15,069 bases of DNA from Bacteroidales bacterium (GTDB lineage Bacteria > Bacteroidota > Bacteroidia > Bacteroidales > UBA1556): NCBI GenBank assembly GCA_029939445.1, contig JAOZSY010000019.1:6993-22061 (forward strand), in the 5' to 3' direction. The position numbers were made by a program, and so were the translations under genes. Numbering within the stretch: position 1 is the first letter of the stretch; each line of letters opens with the position of its first letter. Below the pieces are notes generated by a model. It ran no database searches, was not told where the DNA came from, and was given only the letters and a program-made list of their open reading frames with translations. Positions 1 through 6,521 of the stretch are shown one piece after another.

Positions 1-621
1 ACAATCGTCGCATTGACCAGCAGTATCACTATCTTCCCTATCAAGCACATCTTGAATTAGGTTAATTTCTCCATTAGAATAAACGCGAGAATATCCTTGC
101 TGCATATACAAATTCAATTGAATAGAAGTTGTTCTATCTTCAAATTGTTTTAAAGGAAAAGTGATAATAAATTTTGTCTTTTCTTGAAAATCATTAATAT
201 AATCCAAAACATCACTCTCGTGGTGTCGTTTTACTAAACCTCCAGATTTTGGAGAAAAGGTTTTACCAATACGCGCAAAAAGCAGTTTTATGTATTCATA
301 AATTTCAGTGGAAGTTCCAACTGTAGAACGAGGATTTTTAGTATTTACTTTTTGTTCAATAGCAATTGCTGGCGATATTCCTGTAATCATATCTACCTCG
401 GGCTTACTCATTTTCCCCATAAATTGACGAGCATAAGAGCTTAAGCTCTCAACATACCGTCGCTGTCCTTCAGCATATAAAGTGTCAAATGCCAATGACG
501 ATTTTCCTGAACCCGAGAGCCCAGTAATTACAACAAGCTTATTACGAGGAATTTTTACGCTTACATCTTTAAGATTGTGTACTCTAGAACCCTGTATTTC
601 AATAAAATCAGTTTTTGCCAT
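1..621 (-). CDS. uvrA: UvrABC excinuclease subunit A, N-terminal part (runs off window)
   Basis: UvrA is the ABC-type ATPase that scans DNA for lesions with UvrB and loads UvrB during nucleotide excision repair. My translation from the ATG at 619-621 is open for 207 codons to the window edge. It begins MAKTDFIEIQGSRVHNLKDV and carries a Walker A motif GLSGSGKSS at residues 34-42. This is followed by the family blocks EGQRRYVESLSSYARQF (51-67), ISPAIAIEQ (82-90) and NPRSTVGTSTEIYEY (96-110). The rest of the protein, including the zinc modules, signature motifs and second ATPase half, lies outside. The gene sits 145 bp downstream of rpmH on the same strand, but the rpmH terminator separates them, so uvrA is probably transcribed from its own promoter. 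Many Bacteroidota carry a second uvrA paralogue, and I cannot tell from the N-terminus alone which copy this is. Confidence 0.95.
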   Translation of the reverse strand, partial: MAKTDFIEIQGSRVHNLKDVSVKIPRNKLVVITGLSGSGKSSLAFDTLYAEGQRRYVESLSSYARQFMGKMSKPEVDMITGISPAIAIEQKVNTKNPRSTVGTSTEIYEYIKLLFARIGKTFSPKSGGLVKRHHESDVLDYINDFQEKTKFIITFPLKQFEDRTTSIQLNLYMQQGYSRVYSNGEINLIQDVLDREDSDTAGQCDDC

Positions 622-651
622 CGACTACTTTTAATTATTTCATTTCAAATG

Positions 652-678
652 CAAATGTAAGCTATTGTAGTTTTGAAA
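652..678 (-). promoter_or_regulatory. candidate uvrA promoter, -7 element TACATTTG
   Basis: Positions 652-659 read on the minus strand as TACATTTG, an exact match to the Bacteroidota -7 consensus TAnnTTTG, about 30 bp before the uvrA ATG and after the rpmH terminator. A -33 TTG at the usual 19-21 bp is missing. The nearest relative is TTTC at 675-678, only 15 bp away. The call therefore rests on the -7 box and its location. Confidence 0.35.
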
Positions 679-706
679 TATTATAGATTATGTAATATAT
701 GTAAAC

Positions 707-735
707 AAAAAAAGCATCTACCCAATGGGCGATGC
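707..735 (-). terminator. intrinsic terminator after rpmH
   Basis: Read on the minus strand, GCATC (735-731) pairs with GATGC (718-714), with an inner CCC/GGG stem around an ATT loop, and is followed directly by seven U (713-707). It lies 31 bp past the rpmH stop codon and should separate rpmH from uvrA. Confidence 0.85.
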
Positions 736-766
736 TATATTTCTTTACCTAAAAAAGGTGGGAATA

Positions 767-922
767 TTATTTGCTATGACGCTCGTCAGAAACAGTAAGT
801 TTCTTACGACCTTTAGCACGACGACGGCTTAGGACTTTACGACCATTAACAGTTGCCATTCTAGAACGAAATCCGTGCTTATTCTTTCTCTTTCGGTTCG
901 ATGGTTGAAATGTTCTTTTCAT
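767..922 (-). CDS. rpmH: 50S ribosomal protein bL34
   Basis: bL34 is a very small basic protein of the large ribosomal subunit that packs against 23S rRNA. Translation from the ATG at 920-922 gives 51 residues starting MKRTFQPSNRKRKNKHGFRS and continuing RMATVNGRKVLSRRRAKGRK, the classic L34 signature. The stop is TAA at 767-769. The C-terminal tail (KLTVSDERHSK) is slightly longer than in the 46-residue E. coli protein. The gene stands alone here, with its own upstream promoter and downstream terminator, rather than beside rnpA and dnaA as in many bacteria. The composition is about 45 percent Arg/Lys/His, as expected. Confidence 0.97.
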   Translation of the reverse strand: MKRTFQPSNRKRKNKHGFRSRMATVNGRKVLSRRRAKGRKKLTVSDERHSK

Positions 923-992
923 AATTACTTATTTTGTTACTGTTACGACAATTCGTCACAGATATTATTAATTCATATTAAATTTCGGACTG

Positions 993-1022
993 CAAAAGTA
1001 ATAATATTTTCCTTGCTATCAA
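993..1022 (-). promoter_or_regulatory. rpmH promoter, Bacteroidota type
   Basis: On the minus strand TTG (1022-1020) is followed after exactly 19 bp by TACTTTTG (1000-993), which fits the Bacteroidota housekeeping promoter (TTG at -33, TAnnTTTG at -7). Transcription would start near 985-988 and leave an untranslated leader of about 65 nt before the rpmH ATG. This is the best promoter match in the window. Confidence 0.7.
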
Positions 1023-1141
1023 TAGATTTTTACAAAAAATATTTTACTATTTACACTAGCCATATATTACTGAATTACTAATACTTACATATAGAATCAA
1101 AGGATGGAGAAGAAGACACTGCCTTTTATTTAATAAAAAAC

Positions 1142-1564
1142 CTAAAAACCTACTAAAATTCTATGGTTTTCTGTCTTAATTAGCTTTCCTCTTTCATTAT
1201 AATAATTCCATTTTCCTACTTTTACAGCATTCCTATAATTTCCTATTGATTTTATTTTACCATTCAGAAAAAACTCACGCCATTCACCCTCTTCTTTACA
1301 GTCTTTATATTCACCTTGCATTTCAAGATGTCCATTCTTAAACCAGTATTTAGAAATACCAAACTTATAATCAGCAACATACATCTCCTCACTCTTTATT
1401 TGTCCATTATCATAATAATGTTTGAGCAAACCCTGATATTTACCATCCAAATATTCAGATACAGTTTGTATTTTACCATCTTGATAAAATACATTTTCAA
1501 CACCACTAATAAGCCCATCTTTATATGGAGTTTTCATAAAGACTGAGCCTTCATTATACTTCAT
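1142..1564 (-). CDS. MORN-repeat (YwqK-like) protein, probably the frameshifted C-terminal part of a secreted protein
   Basis: This open frame of 140 residues is built almost wholly of about five repeats with a period near 23-24 residues (starting near residues 14, 38, 62, 86 and 109). They follow the pattern Y.DG...G....YY.NG.I...., the MORN_2 type seen in proteins named YwqK-like. Proteins of this kind are common in Bacteroidota, are often exported, and have no single established function. The MORN frame stays open upstream of the ATG at 1562-1564 for 18 more codons (back to 1618), giving KQPFSGIAI directly before the methionine, which is itself MORN-like. That implies the true protein starts further up. 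A signal-peptide-like frame lies at 1599-1718 in another phase, so the gene looks broken by a frameshift, or the sequence contains an error. It follows the DUF3467 gene on the same strand. The repeat assignment is firm; the function is unknown. Confidence 0.75.
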   Translation of the reverse strand: MKYNEGSVFMKTPYKDGLISGVENVFYQDGKIQTVSEYLDGKYQGLLKHYYDNGQIKSEEMYVADYKFGISKYWFKNGHLEMQGEYKDCKEEGEWREFFLNGKIKSIGNYRNAVKVGKWNYYNERGKLIKTENHRILVGF

Positions 1565-1598
1565 AATAGCTATGCCCGAAAAAGGTTGCTTAGCTCCT

Positions 1599-1718
1599 TT
1601 AAGGTAAGTTACGTAGTTCTAAACTTGAAACATCTACTTCTACGGTAAACGAAAGCAAAAGAACTAATAAAACAGAAGTTATAAATATAACCTTTATTGA
1701 TTTAAAAATATTATTCAT
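1599..1718 (-). pseudogene. detached signal-peptide start of the MORN-repeat gene
   Basis: From an ATG at 1716-1718 a 39-codon frame begins MNNIFKSIKVIFITSVLLVL and continues LLSFTVEVDV. It has a short basic end followed by a hydrophobic stretch (about residues 10-25), as in a Sec signal peptide or an N-terminal anchor, and no lipobox cysteine. It stops at TAA 1599-1601, inside the stretch where the MORN frame is already open (1565-1618). Skipping the single base at 1613 joins the frames as SSLEL-VTYLKGAKQPFSG and gives one protein of about 190 residues. The ATG lies 11 bp after the stop of the DUF3467 gene, the spacing expected of a second gene in one operon. I infer a single-base insertion or equivalent indel. 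Confidence 0.6.
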
Positions 1719-1729
1719 ATTATGCTAAT

Positions 1730-2050
1730 CTACGCTTGAGCTGTAGGTCCTCCGATATTCATTGGCAAGCCAATTCCCTCTTCAATATCTTTAATTTCAC
1801 CATGCAAACTTTCAAACTTCTTAACATTATCTATTAGAGCTCGCATTAGTCGTTTTGCATGTTGAGGTGTAAGAATTATTCTCTGTTTAACTTTGGCCTT
1901 AGGCACACCAGGCATCATTCTAATGAAATCGATAATAAACTCTGAATGAGAATGAGTAATTATTGCTAAATTAGAATATGTTCCTTCAGCTACATCCTCT
2001 GGTAATTCAATATTAATTTCTCCTGGCTTATTTTGTTTATTATTATCCAT
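1730..2050 (-). CDS. DUF3467 domain-containing protein
   Basis: This 106-residue cytoplasmic protein has no signal peptide or membrane segment. It matches the Bacteroidota family known as DUF3467. The N-terminus is polar (MDNNKQNKPGEINIELPEDV), then come GTYSNLAIITHSHSEFIIDFIRM (about 23-45), the core MPGVPKAKVKQRIILTPQHA (46-65) and a helical KRLMRALIDNVKKFE segment (66-80). The C-terminus is flexible and rich in Gly, Pro and Ala. From memory, the family is often found directly after rpoC in Bacteroidota, as here. No biochemical role is established to my knowledge. A strong terminator separates it from rpoC, so it needs its own promoter or read-through; I see no good -7/-33 pair in the 68 bp between the terminator and its start. 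Confidence 0.85.
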   Translation of the reverse strand: MDNNKQNKPGEINIELPEDVAEGTYSNLAIITHSHSEFIIDFIRMMPGVPKAKVKQRIILTPQHAKRLMRALIDNVKKFESLHGEIKDIEEGIGLPMNIGGPTAQA

Positions 2051-2118
2051 AATTATATCTATTATTTTTGATTTACGATTTTAAAAATTAATGTGCTAAA
2101 TTAGTAAAATTATACTCT

Positions 2119-2148
2119 AAAAAAAAAGGCGCCAAAAAGGCGCCTTTT
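2119..2148 (-). terminator. intrinsic terminator closing the rpoBC operon
   Basis: A perfect GGCGCC stem (2139-2144 with 2128-2133) around an AAAAA/TTTTT loop is extended by A-U pairs and followed on the minus strand by nine U (2127-2119). It begins 20 bp after the rpoC stop. The plus-strand reading has only four U after the stem, so termination is expected mainly for minus-strand transcripts. Confidence 0.92.
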
Positions 2149-2167
2149 ATAAATTCTATATTTCATA

Positions 2168-5100
2168 TTAAGAAATTATATCATCAGAAGTAGGCATTTC
2201 TTCAACTTCAGTCTCTTCAATCTCTTCAGCTACGCCAAAGTCAGCTTTACTACCAACAATTAATTTGTCATATTCTCGTAAACCTGTACCTGCAGGAATC
2301 TTATGTCCAACAATAACGTTTTCCTTAAGACCTTCAAGTCCATCGCGCTTAGCACTCAATGCTGCATCAGTAAGCACCTTAGTAGTTTCCTGGAACGATG
2401 CCGCAGAAATAAAGCTCTTAGTCTGTAATGAAGCCTTTGTAATACCTTGTAGTATCTGCTTAGCAGTTGCTGCCTTAGCATCACGACATTCAGCAAGTTT
2501 CATATCTCTACGCTTAAGGCTAGAGTTTTCGTCACGTAATGCTCGAGTACTTATAATTTGCCCAGCTTTAAGATTCTCAGAATCTCCTGGATCAACAATT
2601 ACATTCTTACCGTAGATATTATCATTCTCCTCCATAAAGTCAATCTTATTAATGACTTCATGCTGTAAGAAGTTTGTATCTCCTGCATCTTCAATTTCAA
2701 CCTTACGCATCATCTGACGAACAATAACCTCAAAGTGCTTATCATTAATTTTCACACCCTGTAAACGGTAAACTTCTTGAACCTCATTTACAATATACTC
2801 CTGAACCTTTGTGGGTCCTTTAATATTTAGAATACTAACAGGAGTCGTTGCACCTTCAGAAAGAGAAGTGCCAGATTTTACATAATCATTTTCCTGTGCA
2901 AGAATTTGCTTAGCAGTAGAAATTAAATATTTCTTTTGCTCTCCAGTTTTAGAAGTAATAATAACTTCACGGTTACCACGCTTCAACTTAGAACCGAAAG
3001 ACACAACACCATCAATCTCTGCAACTATAGCAGGATCTGAAGGATTACGAGCTTCAAACAATTCAGTAACACGTGGAAGGCCTCCCGTAATATCACCAGA
3101 TTTACCAACTGCACGAGGAATCTTAACGATTACATCTCCAGCAATTATCTTATCACCTTCGGCAACAACAATTCTTGAATAAACAGGAATATCATATTGT
3201 TTAATCAAATTACCTTTCTTATCAACTATCTTAATAATTGGGTTTTTAGATTTCAATCTATTCTCAATAATTACTTTCTCTTGATAACCAGTTTGCTCAT
3301 TTGATTCAGTACGGAAAGTTTGACCTTCAATAATGTTCTCAAATTCTACAGTACCATCAAAATCAGAAACAACTTGAGCATGATATGGATCCCATGAACA
3401 AATTAAATCACCTTTTTTAAGGATGTCACCATCAATAAAGTATAACTTCGAAGCATAAGGAATATGATGGGTTGCTAACACAACACCTGTTTTCTCATCA
3501 ATTACACGCATCTCTGCAGAACGACCAGTTACTACCATATATTTATCTCCATCTTTACCCGTAAAGTCTACAAAACGAAGTTCATCCATTTCAATACGAC
3601 CTTCATTTTTTGCAATAATAGAAGAAGTAACCGCAACTGAAGAAGCTGTACCTCCAACGTGGAAAGTACGAAGCGTAAGCTGTGTACCTGGCTCACCAAT
3701 TGATTGAGCAGCAATAACACCTACAGCTTCACCTTTCTGAACCATACGGCCAGTAGCAAGGTTTCTACCATAACACTTAGCACAAACACCTTTCTTACTT
3801 TCACAAGTAAGTACCGAACGAATTTCAATAGATTCTATTGGCGAATCATTAATTTTTCTAGAAATTTCCTCAGTTAATTGATCACCTGAATTAGCAAGTA
3901 ATTCATCAGTTAAAGGATTATATATATCATGCAAACAAGTTCTACCTATAATTCGATCATAAAGTGACTCAACAATATCTTCGTTACGCTTAAGAGCAGT
4001 AACAGTAAGACCTCTTAGAGTACCACAATCACGCTCAGAGATAATAACATCTTGTGCTACATCAACCAAACGACGAGTTAAATAACCCGCATCTGCAGTT
4101 TTAAGAGCTGTATCCGCAAGACCCTTACGAGCACCGTGAGTAGAAATAAAGTACTCAAGTACTGTTAGTCCTTCCTTAAAGTTAGAAAGAATTGGATTCT
4201 CAATAATCTCAGCACCAGAAGCACTAGATTTTTGAGGCTTAGCCATCAGACCACGCATACCAGAAAGCTGACGAATCTGCTCCTTAGAACCACGGGCACC
4301 TGAATCAAGCATCATAAATACTGAGTTGAATCCTTGACGGTCAGTTGTTATCTCATCCATCAATGTTTGAGTCAACTTAGAGTTTGTATGCGTCCAAATA
4401 TCAATAATCTGATTATATCGTTCATTATTAGTAATGAAACCCATATCATAGTTATTTGTAACCTCATCTACATCCTCATTTGCTTTTGCAATCAGTGATT
4501 CTTTAACTTTAGGAATAATAATATCCCCTAAGTTAAATGATAGGCCACCATAATAAGCCATACTATATCCTAAATCCTTAATATCATCAAGGAAATCAGC
4601 AGCTCTTTTATTACCAACTTTAGTAAGCATTAAACCAATAATATCACGTAGTGATTTTTTAGTAAGTACTTCATTAATAAAACCAAATTCCTGAGGAACT
4701 ACTTCATTAAATAATACTCTACCAACAGTAGTAGAAATAGTTTCTATTACTCCTTCGCCGTTAGGATATTTTACTTTAATAGAAGCATGAAGGTCAACAG
4801 CATCTTCATTATATGCAATTATCACCTCTTGTGCTGAATAAAATTTCATTCCTTCACCACGTACAATATCTTCTGGAAAAGATTTCTTCTCTTTGGTCAT
4901 ATAATAAAGACCCAAAACCATATCCTGAGAAGGCACAGCAATTGGAGCACCATTAGCCGGGTTAAGTATATTATGAGAAGCAAGCATTAATACCTGAGCT
5001 TCAAGTACCGCAGCATTACTTAGTGGTACGTGAACAGCCATCTGATCACCATCAAAATCGGCGTTAAATGCCGAACATGCAAGTGGGTGTAGCTGAATTG

Positions 5101-6478
5101 CTTTTCCTTCAATAAGTTTTGGTTGGAATGCTTGAATACCTAATCTGTGCAGAGTTGGAGCACGGTTAAGTAATACTGGGTGTCCTTTAAGAACATTTTC
5201 CAAAATATCCCAAACTACAGGGTCTTTTCTATCTACAATTTTCTTAGCAGATTTTACTGTCTTAACAATACCACGCTCAAGAAGTTTTCTAATAATAAAC
5301 GGCTTAAATAACTCTGAAGCCATTCCTTTTGGAAGTCCACATTCATTAAGTTTCAATTCAGGCCCTACAACAATAACCGAACGACCAGAATAGTCAACAC
5401 GCTTACCAAGTAAGTTCTGACGGAAACGACCTTGCTTACCTTTAAGACTATCACTTAAAGATTTAAGAGCTCTATTAGAATCAGATTTTACTGCGCTAGA
5501 TTTACGAGAATTATCAAAAAGACTATCAACAGCCTCTTGAAGCATACGCTTCTCATTTCTCAAAATCACATCTGGAGCTTTAATCTCCAATAAACGCTTT
5601 AATCGGTTATTACGAATAATAACACGACGATATAAATCATTAAGGTCTGAGGTAGCAAATCTACCACCATCAAGAGGCACAAGAGGACGCAACTCTGGAG
5701 GAGTAACAGGTACTACCTTTACAATCATCCACTCAGGACGATTTTCCATACGAGTATTAGCATCTCTAAAAGCCTCAATAACCTTAAGACGTTTTAACGC
5801 ATCAGCTTTACGCTGCTGCGAAGTTTCGTTATTTGCTTTATCTCTAAGCTCATACGAAAGTTCATCTAATTTTAATCCTTTTAATAAGTCATGAACAGCC
5901 TCGGCTCCCATTTTAGCGACAAATTTATTAGGATCTGTATCTTCCAAATATTGATTATCCGTTGGTAGAGTATCCAAAATATCGAAATACTCATCTTCAG
6001 AAAGAAAATCCATATATTGGACACCTTCTGTAGCTTTTATCCCAGGATTAATAACAACATATTTCTCATAATAAATAATTGAATCCAACTTCTTAGTTTG
6101 AAGACCAAGAAGCGCACCCATTTTATTTGGTAAAGTACGGAAGAACCATATGTGTGCTACAGGAACAACAAGCTTAATGTGTCCTGTACGCTCACGACGA
6201 ACTTTCTTTTCTGTTACTTCAACACCACATCGGTCACAAACGATTCCTTTATAACGGATACGTTTATATTTTCCACAGTGACATTCGTAATCTTTAACCG
6301 GTCCAAAAATCCTTTCACAAAACAGACCATCACGCTCTGGTTTATAAGTTCGATAATTGATTGTTTCTGGCTTCAATACCTCACCGCTAGAGCGTTCAAG
6401 GATAAGTTCAGGAGATGCTAAACTTATTGTTATTGAAGAGAAGTTGCTTTTCTCAGTAGCATATTTTCTAAAAGCCAT
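2168..6478 (-). CDS. rpoC: DNA-directed RNA polymerase subunit beta'
   Basis: The beta' subunit forms the clamp and holds the catalytic magnesium of RNA polymerase. The 1436-residue protein starts at ATG 6476-6478 and is close to the usual Bacteroidota length of roughly 1430. The N-terminal zinc ribbon has C66, C68, C81 and C84. The rudder/switch region includes GRFRQNLLGKRVDYSGRSV (350-368). The absolutely conserved active-site loop NADFDGDQM lies at 472-480, with D474, D476 and D478 binding magnesium. The bridge helix is around 783-810 (ARKGLADTALKTADAGYL). A second zinc site is formed by C818, C892, C899 and C902, and the trigger-loop region (GEAVGVIAAQSIGEPGTQLT) starts at 916. The tail is acidic. 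The start lies 43 bp after rpoB with no terminator, so the two genes are co-transcribed, and a strong terminator follows. No motif is missing. Confidence 0.99.
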   Translation of the reverse strand: MAFRKYATEKSNFSSITISLASPELILERSSGEVLKPETINYRTYKPERDGLFCERIFGPVKDYECHCGKYKRIRYKGIVCDRCGVEVTEKKVRRERTGHIKLVVPVAHIWFFRTLPNKMGALLGLQTKKLDSIIYYEKYVVINPGIKATEGVQYMDFLSEDEYFDILDTLPTDNQYLEDTDPNKFVAKMGAEAVHDLLKGLKLDELSYELRDKANNETSQQRKADALKRLKVIEAFRDANTRMENRPEWMIVKVVPVTPPELRPLVPLDGGRFATSDLNDLYRRVIIRNNRLKRLLEIKAPDVILRNEKRMLQEAVDSLFDNSRKSSAVKSDSNRALKSLSDSLKGKQGRFRQNLLGKRVDYSGRSVIVVGPELKLNECGLPKGMASELFKPFIIRKLLERGIVKTVKSAKKIVDRKDPVVWDILENVLKGHPVLLNRAPTLHRLGIQAFQPKLIEGKAIQLHPLACSAFNADFDGDQMAVHVPLSNAAVLEAQVLMLASHNILNPANGAPIAVPSQDMVLGLYYMTKEKKSFPEDIVRGEGMKFYSAQEVIIAYNEDAVDLHASIKVKYPNGEGVIETISTTVGRVLFNEVVPQEFGFINEVLTKKSLRDIIGLMLTKVGNKRAADFLDDIKDLGYSMAYYGGLSFNLGDIIIPKVKESLIAKANEDVDEVTNNYDMGFITNNERYNQIIDIWTHTNSKLTQTLMDEITTDRQGFNSVFMMLDSGARGSKEQIRQLSGMRGLMAKPQKSSASGAEIIENPILSNFKEGLTVLEYFISTHGARKGLADTALKTADAGYLTRRLVDVAQDVIISERDCGTLRGLTVTALKRNEDIVESLYDRIIGRTCLHDIYNPLTDELLANSGDQLTEEISRKINDSPIESIEIRSVLTCESKKGVCAKCYGRNLATGRMVQKGEAVGVIAAQSIGEPGTQLTLRTFHVGGTASSVAVTSSIIAKNEGRIEMDELRFVDFTGKDGDKYMVVTGRSAEMRVIDEKTGVVLATHHIPYASKLYFIDGDILKKGDLICSWDPYHAQVVSDFDGTVEFENIIEGQTFRTESNEQTGYQEKVIIENRLKSKNPIIKIVDKKGNLIKQYDIPVYSRIVVAEGDKIIAGDVIVKIPRAVGKSGDITGGLPRVTELFEARNPSDPAIVAEIDGVVSFGSKLKRGNREVIITSKTGEQKKYLISTAKQILAQENDYVKSGTSLSEGATTPVSILNIKGPTKVQEYIVNEVQEVYRLQGVKINDKHFEVIVRQMMRKVEIEDAGDTNFLQHEVINKIDFMEENDNIYGKNVIVDPGDSENLKAGQIISTRALRDENSSLKRRDMKLAECRDAKAATAKQILQGITKASLQTKSFISAASFQETTKVLTDAALSAKRDGLEGLKENVIVGHKIPAGTGLREYDKLIVGSKADFGVAEEIEETEVEEMPTSDDIIS

Positions 6479-6521
6479 ATCTTATGTATTGTATTGTCAA
6501 AAAATAAAAAAAAACTCAAAA

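Noticed and set aside
875..1081. Plus-strand open frame of 68 codons overlapping rpmH and its promoter
   Set aside because: It starts inside rpmH in antisense, has a low-complexity hydrophobic composition and no recognisable domain, and covers the rpmH promoter.
1124..1138. AT-only inverted repeat after the MORN gene as a terminator
   Set aside because: The stem has no G-C pair and almost no loop, so it is not convincing as an intrinsic terminator.
1316..1546. Plus-strand open frame of 76 codons across the MORN gene
   Set aside because: The repeat periodicity of the minus-strand frame explains the coding signal; this is its antisense shadow.
2051..2118. TAATTTAG near 2096-2103 as a promoter for the DUF3467 gene
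   Set aside because: It deviates from TAnnTTTG and the -33 position falls inside the rpoC terminator A/T tract with no TTG.
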